Positions 23,801-33,575 of a DNA stretch of 64,000 nt are shown one piece after another. Source of the DNA: Microthyrium microscopicum (Eukaryota > Ascomycota > Dothideomycetes > Microthyriales > Microthyriaceae); the NCBI GenBank assembly GCA_010405405.1, contig MU004233.1, positions 189,067 to 253,066 on the forward strand, given 5' to 3'. The position numbers and the translations under genes are program-made. The notes below the pieces were generated by a model, which did not search any database, was not told where the DNA came from, and saw only the letters and a program-made list of their open reading frames with translations. The stretch's first letter is position 1. Each line of letters begins with the position of its first letter.

Positions 23801-25098
23801 GATATCTGGAGAACGATGTGATCCTTGGAAGCATGCGAAACCAATGGAAGATTGTTGGGAACAGTGTCGCCAGACCAGTGGCATTAAATCTTGGACTCGC
23901 CATTCGAGAGGCGTGGCTGGCTAGTCCCGACCCATCGAATACGCCTCGTCGCACCCAGCATTTTACTTCGAATGTGATTATTGATTTAACCGGCTCACTC
24001 GGTTCCAGCCAACGAGAGGTGTCATCGCAGCTCTCCCAGCTTTCACTTACCCGAGTTCAGGTAGTCATCGATATTGACGTTTCACAAAGCAACCATCAAT
24101 CCCGCAACGAACAAAGACATGGCAACACTGTGTGGCATAAGAACGACATCATCATGACTGAACCAGAGGCCATCAAACATGACCTGCATGATCTTGTAAA
24201 TGGCCGTATGGTTGAACTCTTGACTCCGGACCAAAACATGAAGCATGATACGCGTCAAGTGCAGAAGTACGAAAATGGTTCGTCAAATAGCCCGATTTCA
24301 TCAGCGAGTACGAGTCAGTCTGGCACACGTCGAAATATACGTGCACCTACACAAACAATGGCCATGGCTGGAGTACCCGCCAACGATCGAGTCAAGATCC
24401 AGTCTACCTCAAGAGCAATGACTGCTGTTGTTCGAATTTCCCCTTCAAGAGCGTCGTCTTCAACAGAGCCTCTGAATGTGGTTTCAAGGAACGATCTATT
24501 ACCCAGGAAAAGAAATCTAGAAGATAGATCTGATGTCACCAAGCAGAATGGCGAAAAACGCGCGAGGTCTATCGACCGGCCAAGATTCGAACCATCTTTA
24601 CCAGCCAGTCTGAGCAATTCCTCCTCTACAGTATCCACTAATAACGCACCTGAAATACGGCGACCAGCTTCTGCGTGCTCATTCCGCGGGCCTGGCCAGT
24701 GGAGCTCAGGCCCAATCACTCCCAAATGTGCAGTTCCTGACACTCCAAGCGTTTTTTCAGCACCGTCTGCAATGGCAACATGCCCCCAGACGCAAATTCC
24801 ACTTACATTCAGCGGCTCAATGAAGCCACCTACCAGTAGAGCATCACTCCCGGGAGTACTAGCAACTTCTGCTTCTCCAACCTCACGGCACGGAGCTACC
24901 TACCCTCAAATTGCCGTCCCCTGCTCGCGCTCCCTCGGCTCACCGCAAATCACTTCTTGGAAGTCTGGTCCTTCTTCCAGTTCATGGAACCCGATGCCAA
25001 ATACGAATTTAGGAGGCCCTCCTAATCGTCCACTGACAGAAGCGTCATGGACTAAATTCTCGGAGCCAGAATTCAGCAGCTACACTGGAGCTTGGTAG
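20828..25098 (+). CDS. dim-2: DIM-2-type DNA (cytosine-5) methyltransferase
   Basis: Exons 20828-23309 and 23366-25098, joined across a 56-nt intron, give 1404 residues. BAH-type regions precede the catalytic part (MGDFVAIDRDSDDHGSRWKG near residue 360; AYACGDTVLYRYEG near 495). The C5-methyltransferase motifs are in order. They are motif I SLFSGGGNFDRGLEEAG (about 622), IV GGSPCQGFS with the catalytic Cys (about 703), VI ILENVPS (about 743), VIII QSRTRLFI, and X VGNSVARPVALNLGLAI (about 991). The GGGNFDRGLEE form is that of Neurospora DIM-2, the maintenance and de novo enzyme for methylation of repeats, recruited by HP1. The last 380 residues are Ser/Thr/Pro-rich and look disordered. RID-type enzymes are shorter and lack this BAH arrangement, so DIM-2 is the better match. 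Confidence 0.92.
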
Positions 25099-25266
25099 CT
25101 TTGAGCTCCAGGTGGTTTGGATATTCGTAATGTCTAGATGAAGTGTATGAAGAGCATTTGCATAGCATTAGCATTGTATAATAGCATAGCACAGCATTTT
25201 CAAAGCCAAGACCAAGTCTTGTTGAGTAATTAACACTTCATTACTATCAATTGTTCTGCACTGCTA

Positions 25267-25535
25267 TTAGCAGTTACAGGATGGTTTGTTTTCACTGTAG
25301 GCGCAAGCACAGCCTAATCCACATTCCTCAACCACCTCCCAGCGTTCTTTATCACATTTGGCAATATATCCGTGAAAACCGTCGTGAAGCTCGAATCCAC
25401 CACAGGTAAGTGTGCCATCTGGCACGCGATGTATGGTATCTGGCCGCTTTCCACAGTCAGCTTCCACTCCAGTAATATAGTGCAATGCGCTCATGAATGC
25501 TAGAGCAAGATAGGCCTCTATTTGGGCTGCATGTT
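25267..25535 (-). pseudogene. Small cysteine-rich secreted-type ORF, copy 1
   Basis: A minus-strand frame of 75 residues runs from an internal Met at 25494. It reads ALHYITGVEADC followed by a Cys-rich domain ending CACAYSENKPSCNC. The part before ADC is hydrophobic, and the frame continues upstream as YLALAF, like a signal peptide. Compared with copy 2 the start region looks disturbed, so an intact secreted protein is uncertain. A TATA box lies at 25701-25716, about 170 bp upstream. I do not recognise the family. It looks like a small secreted effector-like protein; no toxin homology is claimed. Confidence 0.5.
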
Positions 25536-25700
25536 GTTAGCCGTTAGAACTCCATTACTGATGAGGACTTTGTTCGGGTATTACTTTGTATTGTGCCTAG
25601 TGTACTCTGTAGGAGATTAGGTTTTTTAAAATTCTAGTCGTTTTCGGCGCTGATGTTTAAGTCGATCTTCTGATGATCATAGGTAAATTTGGACTGGAGA

Positions 25701-25716
25701 AGAGCTTATATAGCTT
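25701..25716 (-). promoter_or_regulatory. TATA box of secreted ORF copy 1
   Basis: The minus strand reads AAGCTATATAAGCTCT. The same element, at nearly the same distance, precedes copy 2 (27007-27022), so it is conserved through the duplication. Confidence 0.5.
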
Positions 25717-26221
25717 GGGGTAGATATCATTCACTTCCAGCAAGTACTGTCCGAGCATCACTTCTGTACAATTCGTAAATCTGGTTCGTGACTAAGTTCG
25801 CAAGTGTGCCAGAACTTCTGTAAGAAGGAGTTACATAAGATGAGTAATTGATACATAATGCTTCGTAGCGTGGTAGGTCAAGTGATATAATTTTTCCGAT
25901 GAGACTGGTTGATGTTTGACTGGTAGAGTAGTAGAATTACCAAAAGCTGATCGACTGGCACTTCTTGTGCTCTACTTCAAGTGGTTATGCTAAAATATCT
26001 CTAAGGTATGCATAATCTACATCTTAATTGAGTGCTGTTCTAGTGAATCTTCCAGTCCTAAGGATTCATTGGTCTGAATATTTACCTTGTAAGCTTTTCA
26101 GATCTTTCGTTGGCTGCATTGGACTCTCACATAGAAAGGTTCTATTCCATACAATTGATATCCAGCTGGCTTGTTACACGATCGATGAGAAATGATGTCT
26201 TGATGAAGTGTACGAAGAGTA

Positions 26222-26467
26222 TGTACCTCTCGAGGGACAAAATAAGTGAGCCGTTTCCACAACTACTCCCATCAATTGAGATGGCTGCCATAACATTTCT
26301 TAGAGAGCGATTACTCTAATTCCTACTAGCGTCGTAAAATATTTCTCAAACCATCAAATACAACGGTAATTATAGTAGTCGCTCTTTAGGAAGTGTTATG
26401 GCAGCCATCGCAATCGATGAGAGTCGTCGTCCAGACGACTCACTTATTTTGTCCCGCGAGAGGTACA
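26222..26467. mobile_element. MITE with TATA-type ends and TA target duplication
   Basis: Terminal inverted repeats begin TGTACCTCTCG(A/C)GGGACAAAAT and extend for more than 60 bp with mismatches (GATGGCTGCCATAACA in both arms). TA dinucleotides flank both ends (26220-26221 and 26468-26469), as for Tc1/mariner-type insertion. Part of the inverted repeat (GACAAAATAAGTG, CTCCCATCAA, GATGGCTGCC) resembles the ends of the MITE family near 38, 41 and 44 kb, so it is a longer relative. There is no coding capacity. The homologous spot in unit 1 (near 25156) lacks the insertion. Confidence 0.75.
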
Positions 26468-26830
26468 TAGCAGGCACTGTAAACTACATAGTACTGTAGG
26501 ATAGCATTGAGGCGGCCTAAGACCAACTCTTTTCAAACAACCAAGCTCTGTTTCAATGAGCTTATTTACATGTTGTAGAGTGCTTTCTTTTGTCTTTAAC
26601 ATGCACAGTAGGGTGTCTTGTCCTTGAAGAAAACAGCCTTTGGAACATAGCGCAGCTAAGACCCAGTGGTCTACATTGCAGACATTGATTGCTCCAGCCA
26701 AACCACCAGGAACCCAGTTCGTGTCGCAATCATAGGAGCCATCTGGCAAGCCATCGCAGTCCGCCTGGACTCTCGTGATGCAATGCAACACGTTTCAAAA
26801 AGTTAGAGCAACATGGAACTTCATGTTTGC
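26444..26830 (-). pseudogene. Small cysteine-rich secreted-type ORF, copy 2
   Basis: The frame LHCITRVQADC, then SYDCDTNWVPGGLAG and DHWVLAALCSKGC, aligns with copy 1 across the hydrophobic leader and the first cysteines. It looks broken: no uninterrupted ATG-led secreted protein can be read. Its 3' end runs into the inverted repeat of the MITE, so its last residues are transposon-derived. It is best treated as a relic of the duplication. Confidence 0.5.
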
Positions 26831-27006
26831 TGCCCATCGTCAGCAGTGATACTCGTTTACTCATGGCGACACTAACTATTTGACGTGTATGTCGTGCCTG
26901 GTATGTTCTCTGGAAGTGGAAATTGTTGATATAGTGAAAGATTTTGAATTGCAGCTGATTGTCAATGAAGAATGAGACGGCCTTTTCAAAACTTAGAGCC
27001 ACACAG

Positions 27007-27022
27007 GAGCTTATATAGCTCG
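27007..27022 (-). promoter_or_regulatory. TATA box of secreted ORF copy 2
   Basis: GAGCTATATAAGCTCC-like sequence on the minus strand about 180 bp before the leader of copy 2, matching the element of copy 1. Confidence 0.45.
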
Positions 27023-27512
27023 ATCTAGATGTCTTTCACTTTGAGCAGCTACTAGTAATATTCACGATTATATGAACCGTGCAGATGATACGTTACCTAA
27101 GTACTCACATTCGCAAGCCAGCCAAAGCTATGGAGAAGCAGTCAATTGAGAGACAATAGCTATTGAACGATGCTTTACATCGCGTTACGTCTAGGGAGAT
27201 CCAGAAATTGTGACTATGGTGTGCTGATACTGGACCGTATTGCTACCTGCGCTGGTACCTGTAGATCCACTGATAGCTCAATGACTGGCACTTTTCGTGC
27301 TACATTAGAATGACTATTTTGACACATATTCAATAATAGAGAAGGATAAACTGGACATCACATCTAGCAGTCATTCATCCGAGAGAACACTCTGTGTCTG
27401 GAATTCTATCTCTAGTTTGACTGATAATCTATTCTATGTGACGACTGCATCCTAACTCTCATCATCATTCCTCGGAATCACGTCTGTAACCAAAACTCTC
27501 CAGCAGTTACTA

Positions 27513-28457
27513 TCACCCTCCAGGCGTATGAACAACCAAATCCGCCTTCCTCTCCTCATTCCCCAACGCCGCATCCCACGCGCTCTTAACCTCCGCCCAG
27601 TATTCGTCCGGGTACATCCTCATATGCCCCACATGCGCACTCTTCTCAAAGATCTTCACCCTCGTATCATACCCCTTCTCCTGCGCGTGCTTCCCATTCG
27701 CAATGATATCCTCCCACCAAACAATCTCATCCTTCTTGCTCGCCATATACAGTCTTGTGGCATCCACATCACTCACACGCTTGTCCATCAGTAGCCGAGA
27801 GCTATGTTCAGGTATGCTGTAGCCCCATAGTCGCACGTTGATGAAATGAGAAACGCTTAACACACCTGCACATATCGTCTTGGTGAGCACGAATGGCAGC
27901 GGTAGAAAAGTGAGACCGAGAGCCATAGCGTGTCCCCAGCGCCAGATGTTGGCCTTGTATAAATGTCCGCCCGGCGTGCTATCGCATATGAGCAGTTTGT
28001 GTGGAAACACCGCCGACGTTGGCGTAGGAACGCCTTTCATGCCTTGAACAGCCCACGGTGCGCCGGCGACCCATTGGCGGTAGGTATTGAGCATGGCGAG
28101 CATATTGATACCGCCTGTATTTGAGAAACAGTGGATCAACACTTTCCCATCCTTCAAATCCTGGCCAGTGGTGCTGGAGAGAGCGGCGCGCAACGCAACG
28201 AGCATGGTGCGTGAACGTTGCGCGAAGGTGCTGAACATTGCTTTGCTTATTGGGCTGAGGACGATGACTACGCGCACGCCTGGATATAGCGATTGGTACT
28301 TGTCAGAGTACTTTGCTATGTGTTTTATGAGGCCATCGCCCCAGGTGAAGAGCATGACAGTAGTTGGGCCATTGTTGACTGGCGGTTTTGGCGCCGAAGG
28401 GGAGGGTTCGAGGAGGATGACCTGGTCGGATAGTCGCGTGAACTCGTAGGGAAGCAT
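27513..28457 (-). CDS. DUF829/TMEM53-like alpha/beta hydrolase (PaxU type)
   Basis: Single exon, 314 residues from MLPYEFTRLSDQVILLEPS. The order of motifs fits the DUF829 (TMEM53/PaxU) family: TTVMLFTWGDGLIKHIAKY, then VLIHCFSNTGGINML with the likely nucleophile Ser, LYMASKKDEIVWW with a candidate Asp, and a late HVGHMRMYPDEYW with a candidate His. A hydrophobic stretch (LGLTFLPLPFVLTKTICAGV) lies in the middle. Proteins of this family occur singly in most ascomycetes, and one was named after a gene in the paxilline cluster; the substrate is unknown. No biosynthetic cluster genes surround it, so the PaxU label is only a family name. An upstream non-ATG extension exists and was not used. Confidence 0.85.
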   Translation of the reverse strand: MLPYEFTRLSDQVILLEPSPSAPKPPVNNGPTTVMLFTWGDGLIKHIAKYSDKYQSLYPGVRVVIVLSPISKAMFSTFAQRSRTMLVALRAALSSTTGQDLKDGKVLIHCFSNTGGINMLAMLNTYRQWVAGAPWAVQGMKGVPTPTSAVFPHKLLICDSTPGGHLYKANIWRWGHAMALGLTFLPLPFVLTKTICAGVLSVSHFINVRLWGYSIPEHSSRLLMDKRVSDVDATRLYMASKKDEIVWWEDIIANGKHAQEKGYDTRVKIFEKSAHVGHMRMYPDEYWAEVKSAWDAALGNEERKADLVVHTPGG

Positions 28458-29718
28458 CGAAAAGATTGTCAAGGGTAAGGGAGTGGTTGTTGAGTATCCA
28501 TATTGTAGGAACTGCGATGGTTGCGATGTTGGAAGATACAGGGTCTTTCACATGTTTGAGATTTAAGGGTGAAGTTGACAGTTGGGAGGTTGATTATTCA
28601 ACGAAAGAAGTGAGATTGGAGATGCCGAGGTTGATTTGGAAAAAGAAAAAGGGGCAGAGGAAAGATATCTTGATCTGATCTGATAGCAATCAACAATGAT
28701 AGACCAAAAGTCAATCTTTACGAGATATAGTTCTGTAGACTGTAGAGTACATTTCAAATACTAGTATTTGTATCCGGTCGTAATCATTGGGCAATATCCC
28801 CAAAAGTTCGAAGGATCAAAATCTTCATCCGAAGCATTCGACAAATCAGAAGCAGGGCGACCATGTTCTTCCAATCATAGCTGTGATATTTTCAGACCTT
28901 CTAAGTCTTGTACCAGTTACAGGTACTGTCTGATCTCGATCTGGTCAGCTCAGCTCTTGTTCCCCTTAGAGCTGCCAGGAAGCTATGAGATGCAGTTAGA
29001 CCTTGCGTGTACTATTCATTGAGCTAGCAGCCTAATTGGTTGTACACTCTATCAGATGACATCGGGATGCCGCAAAATTACATTAGACAGACGTCACAGC
29101 ACGACTCATGGATATACTTCTTGGGCATCAACAGTTGAGTAAAACACTTCAGGTCTAATGCTGAAATCTGGGATACCAGACACAATAGGAGCGTGTCGTT
29201 ATTTTGCGGTAGAGTGGAAGAGGTAACAGGTAGAACATTTGAATTTCTCGCTGATCTGGCTTGAAGGACCAGTAGACGGCCATTGGTATAATCAATCTGG
29301 TACAACCCAACTCATGATATCAGCGCAGTTCACCCGCCCAAGGAGGTCATTGTAAATCATGCACCTAGGAATGAAGGTTCCAAGCTTCCATCATATCGTG
29401 TTCCCTCCGCTGGCATTGCCTTTGTCATAAAACATGTTCAATCAGCTAGGCATGACGATGCGCCTAAGCAGAGACAACGTGACGCTGGTGTCCTGCATGT
29501 AATGCTGTCTTGGATACGCCACGAAGCGCCGACTTGAGTGCGCCAAAGCGAGCTGACGATGGCAGTTGGCGGGTCAAGGTCTTGCTGCGAGTAGACTCCG
29601 CGCCTGCGACCGTCTGCAGCTGCTCGTGAAACGCGACGGACTTCCCGCCGCGAGTTTCTAAACTGCTTCGTAAAGACTGCGGGTTCACAGCCCCCACCGC
29701 TGGAACCCGCGCCTCATG
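28458..29718. other. Gene-free stretch, 1.26 kb
   Basis: Between the DUF829 start (28457) and the SF3B6 stop. The minus frame at 29464-29697 is GC-richer but has no domain and overlaps the SF3B6 3' flank. Nothing else was recognised. Confidence 0.45.
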
Positions 29719-30329
29719 CTAATCGATACCGTGCTGCTGTTTGAGCGCTTCTAGGTTGGCCTTGCGCTCTTCCATATCTGCTTTCGACTTTGCCATCTTT
29801 TCTGGCTGGTGGTATAGAACTGGGGACGAATATTAGTGCTATCCTATATAGATCGGTGTGATAGGGTGTATCGTACCGACGAGGTAACGGTTCTGAAAGT
29901 TGAAACCGTTCAACTTGTCGCAGGCTTGCTTGGCGTCGGTTACTTCTTCATAGACGACGAATGCAGTGCCTTTGGTATCGTTGGAGATGCCCTGTCGAAT
30001 TTGACTATGTTTTCTGTCAGTCCATGCCTCCCGGGTATTCCGTTATAGATTCGACATACCGAATGGGCCCAAACTTTCCGAAGAGCTCGAACAGATCGCC
30101 TGCAGAGGAGTTGTAACTGTCCAGTGTCAGTCATACATTATACTAAATCGCCCAGCCCAGTATTCCATCTTGGAGAGACTTGGATCGCGTAGTCGTACCC
30201 TAGGTTCTTTACGAATAGGATTCTGTGAGATATCAGGTCAGCGCTCTGTGATAAAGTGGTCGCGTGTCCGCGGAATAGCATTGCCACTTACCGGTTGACT
30301 TCCGGGGCTAGTTTGCCAGCTCGACTCAT
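29719..30329 (-). CDS. U2 snRNP component SF3B6 (p14) homologue
   Basis: Five exons on the minus strand (30329-30292, 30222-30199, 30116-30060, 30004-29877, 29819-29719) join to 115 residues. It starts [20 protein letters not shown] and contains the RRM motifs ILFVKNL (RNP2) and GTAFVVYEE (RNP1), with the linking segment [18 protein letters not shown]. The tail [20 protein letters not shown] is typical of SF3b14. This protein contacts the branch-site adenosine within SF3b through the SF3B1 subunit and acts in the nucleus. Human SF3B6 is about 125 residues, so length is right. Four introns in so short a gene, with exons of 38 and 24 nt, are notable. It is divergent from the acylphosphatase gene. 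Confidence 0.93.
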
Positions 30330-30796
30330 ATCCGGGTTATAGTGAAGAGTATAGTTGGAAGGTTCAAGTAGTTGGTATGCGCAGTGGGGTGGATGATGTT
30401 GAAAGGGTGGGGTGAGGCTCTAGATAGAGGGTGGGAAAGATTAATATGTGGTGCAATTGGAGTCGAAGGTTCCGAGCAGAAGCGGAGCCTGCCCAGCAAG
30501 GAAGACAGCTGACTAACCGCCTGATGCCCAGTACACGTGCCCTACCACACTTGACCCTTCTGAGCTAGTGTGTTCGTCGTGTGCACTTGCCTCAGTTGAC
30601 TCTAGCTCGCTCCTAGTGTGCGTGTCCCCTGCAACTCCCTTTGGATATCAATTGAAATGACGACAACCTTTGTGTTCATATGTGATCTCCAACTCAACAC
30701 TCATACAACTATCAATAAAATAAGCCTTCGGATACACGGCAACACCTATTCCGAATCCAAGATCACCCCTACTTTAAACCTGACACGACCATCATC
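30330..30796. promoter_or_regulatory. Divergent promoter of SF3B6 and acylphosphatase
   Basis: 467 bp between two divergent starts; no other gene, repeat or clear TATA box was seen. It should hold both promoters. Confidence 0.5.
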
Positions 30797-31189
30797 ATGT
30801 CTCGGCGGGTAGGACAATCACATTCACCATCAAATGCACCGGAGATATTCGCTGCTAACGTGAATGCTTACAGATCAAGTACAAGGTCACAGGCTCTGTC
30901 CAAGGGGTAAACTTTCGGTAGGTTCTTATGGCTCGGAATTCGTGACTGGCTTCTCAATTGACATTCAAGATACTACACTGCGCGAGAAGCAAACAAGATT
31001 GGCGTCACCGGTTTCGTTCAAAACGACGACGATGGTTCCGTCTCTGGTGAAGCTCAAGGCGATGACCAAGCTCTGAAGCAATTCCTTGAGATCGTCAAGA
31101 AGGGTCCGCCAGCAGCTGACGTATCGGACGTGACCAAGTCTGATATCGACTCGAAGGAGGGCGAGAGCAAGTTCAATCAAACTCGATAG
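30797..31189 (+). CDS. Acylphosphatase
   Basis: Three exons (30797-30808, 30874-30917, 30970-31189) give 91 residues, MSRRIKYKVTGSVQGVNFRYY onward. The acylphosphatase signature is GSVQGVNFRYYT, holding the catalytic Arg, followed by GVTGFVQNDDDGSVSGEAQG, which holds the catalytic Asn. The enzyme hydrolyses the carboxyl-phosphate bond of acyl phosphates and is cytosolic. The family is usually 90-100 residues. The first exon encodes only four residues. The gene ends 25 bp before the stop of the convergent TFIIIC gene, so their 3' UTRs must overlap. Confidence 0.92.
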
Positions 31190-31214
31190 AAAAATATATT
31201 GCTTGGTGTAGACT

Positions 31215-32742
31215 TCAATCTAGGTCTTTTGTTCGTGACTTGCGTTTTCTCGTTGATCGTCGCAAAACTGGTGCTGGTTCTGGTTCTGCCTCCTCCTCAG
31301 GCTCAGGCTCAGGCTCTTCTGGTTCTGCCTCTTCCTCAAGCTCTAGATCCTCAGGCTCTAGATCCTCAGGCTCAGCTTCTTCTGGCTCTGGATCTTCTGG
31401 ATCTTCTGGATCTTCTGGATCTTCTGGATCTTCTGGATCTTCTGGATCTGGCTCTTGTGGTTCTGGATTTCCTGGTTCTGGTTCTTCTGCCTCTTCCAAC
31501 TGAGCTCCTTCTTGTGACTCCGCCTCTGCTTCGGCTTGTGCCTCAGGCTCAACCTCCAATTCTTGTCCATGGTCTGGAGCCGACTGCAGAATAGGTTCCT
31601 GGTTTACATGAATCTCAGGCTCAGGCTCAGGTCCAGGTTCAGAATCATCAGAGTCAATCTCAACCACTTGCTCTCCATCATCTTCCTCCTCATCTTCCTC
31701 GAGTTCCGACGCTCCATCCTCAACCAACAATTTCTCTCTTTCAATGAAATTGGGCTGTCCATCTTCATCATCCTCTTCCGATACCTCCCACAAAACCTGG
31801 CCCTCCACCAGTACTTCCTCCCCGTTCTCTTCTTGATCACTATCCATCTCGTCGGGAAACTCAATCGAACCTGGCAGAATCTCCATCTTCCTCTCTTGCA
31901 TCGCAATCAAGTCCTTCAGAAACGCGCCTCTCTCCATCTTTCCTCCCACCTTCTTAGCTTTAACCACCAGCTCCTCACCTAGCAGTCGTGCGCGAGTACA
32001 CGACACAAGATCCCAATTGTGAAACGCGCTCAGTCCGCCGCCCTCGGCATTCGCGTTCCTGCGCTTGATGAATAGCATATCGGTGCCGATGGTGTTGCCC
32101 CATTTGCAAGTATACCAGTGGTCGTTGAGGGCAAACATGGGGTTTTGCGTATGAAGACCGGCAACGTGGAACTTTGAGATGAATTCTGGTTCCGGAGGCT
32201 GCTTATTTGTGCTGTCATCTTCATGATCTGAGGCTTCGGGTGCGACGGCATCATCATCATCATCTTCGATTTCTTCCTCGCCACCTTCTTCATCCTCAAG
32301 CTCATCGTCCTCGTTTTCATTTTCATCGTCTTCGTCGTCGGCATCTTCATCATCGTAATCTTCAACCTCTTCATCATCGCCGTCTTCTTCGTCATCGGAG
32401 CCAGACGCGTCTGCATTCAAGTCGGCGTCAGCTTGAGTTTTGCGCCGCTTTCGTCTCTTTTTAGGTTCTTGGTCGTCCTTTTTGCGCTTTCTTGAATATC
32501 TATTTTGATTCCCTATCTGAGAATTAGATCCTTGTCAAAGAACCTATGCAAGTTGAGACTTTGACTAACACTGCGGTGGGAGGTCTACCACGAGGTAGAA
32601 ATCCTGTTGGCTGTTAGTGAGACGGCTATTCAAGTGGGGCGCGCGCATCCACCTCTGTCTCATTTTCATCATATTCATATTCCCATTCAGATTCGGACTC
32701 TGGGATAGTTTGACTGCTACTATTATTACTCGGAGATGACAT
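31215..32742 (-). CDS. TFIIIC subunit 6-like protein (triple-barrel domain) with long acidic tail
   Basis: Three exons (32742-32653, 32603-32570, 32512-31215) give 473 residues. The N-terminus SEWEYEYDENETEDFYLVVD is the hallmark of the TFIIIC subunit 6 (Sfc7/GTF3C6) triple-barrel domain. The domain continues, after a basic and an acidic insert, at HTQNPMFALNDHWYTCKWGN and IGTDMLFIKR. TFIIIC recognises internal promoters of RNA polymerase III genes. The second half is extremely acidic, with a tandem Pro-Glu-Asp block (residues from 31391-31444) and a basic end RRSTRKRKSRTKDLD. The second intron is inferred from a GTTAGT donor; an alternative boundary there is possible. Confidence 0.8.
31391..31444 (-). 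repeat. 9-bp minisatellite in the TFIIIC subunit gene
   Basis: Six perfect head-to-tail copies of GATCTTCTG on the plus strand, encoding EDP EDP-type repeats on the minus strand. The unit keeps the reading frame, so copy number changes would alter the length of the acidic tail without breaking it. Confidence 0.9.
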
Positions 32743-33575
32743 GTTTGGTTGAAGTTGGCAGCTGGAGGGTGCAAGAAAATTCTCGAGGTTGGTGGTTAGT
32801 CGGAGTCTTAAAAATGGACCAGGTTCTCGAGTCCAGGTGATTTTTGGGCCCAGTAATTTGCTCTATTGTTCTTAACAACAATAGAAGCAACCTCATAGAA
32901 CATATTTTTTTAGTTGATTCCAAGTTGACATATTCTCATGGTACAGGCCTTTCAATAATTTTTATTCTTTTGTCTCAAGTACTTCACTTTGTCACTAATG
33001 GAAGCAGTTCAAAGAGGTAGGAATAATGATCAACAATAGAGTACCGCCTAGCAAAACACTACATAATTTTATACGCTATTGTAACAATTATTCGAGGTTA
33101 TTTGTATTTACAGATTTTCTCCATAAAAAGACAGCGATTCTTTCGTCCAAACCGCTATCATAGGCTTCTTTTCTAATAGAGTTTCCCTCGCACCTTATGG
33201 TAGTCTATGAAGCATATCCGTTATCAGGTGAATGTCGAGCCGTTTTTGAACATACTACCTACCGTACTTATACACACATGAGTCATTTGACAATTCCTTT
33301 TCCATCATTGGAATAGAACTTTGAATTTTTCGGTCTTTTGGACTGGAACTACCTTAAACTCCATATTGATATCAAGAATTACTCTAAGACTTCTATCCCG
33401 CTAGTTTTCTTCACAATCATCTCATCAACACGGGGCCCATCTGTACTCTAACCGTTGGCACCCAAATCATAACCAGCAGGACTCGTTCATGAATTGGAGC
33501 ACCACTGCCTTGCCTACTAGGTACCTAAACACGATCAAAAACTCTCGAATTCATCAATAAAATATTTAAAACAAA
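32743..33575. other. Divergent intergenic region, AT-rich
   Basis: 0.83 kb between the TFIIIC subunit and the GNAT gene, holding both promoters. It is visibly AT-rich, with no gene or repeat that I could identify. An AT-rich AAATATTTAAAAC precedes the GNAT start closely. Confidence 0.5.

Larger units (their letters stand above)
25128..26050. repeat. Tandem duplication, unit 1
   Basis: This unit shares several blocks, in the same order, with 26180-27400. The blocks are a GATGAAGTGTATGAAGAG-type border, the secreted ORF, a TTATATAGCT TATA block followed by CATTCACTTCCAGCAAGTACT (unit 2: CTTTCACTTTGAGCAGCTACT), and a GACTGGCACTTCTTGTGCT block (unit 2: GACTGGCACTTTTCGTGCT). Divergence is considerable, so the duplication is not recent. 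The stretch 25536-26110 holds no other gene. Confidence 0.6.
26180..27400. repeat. Tandem duplication, unit 2 (interrupted by a MITE)
   Basis: Homologous to 25128-26050 as described there. Unit 2 is longer because a 246-bp element sits in its 3' part at 26222-26467. The rest (26831-27512) has the TATA block and no further gene; a minus-strand frame at 26730-27002 is a by-product of the 5' flank. Confidence 0.6.

Noticed and set aside
26730-27002. 90-codon minus-strand frame upstream of the second secreted ORF
   Set aside because: It crosses the leader and 5' flank of that ORF in another frame, and its partner region in the first unit has no such frame.
27513-28457. Indole-diterpene cluster suggested by a PaxU-like protein
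   Set aside because: DUF829 proteins are common in ascomycetes, and no prenyltransferase, P450 or cyclase gene lies nearby.
31199-31982. Ser/Gly- and Leu-rich plus-strand frames
   Set aside because: They are the complement of the acidic repeats of the TFIIIC subunit gene.
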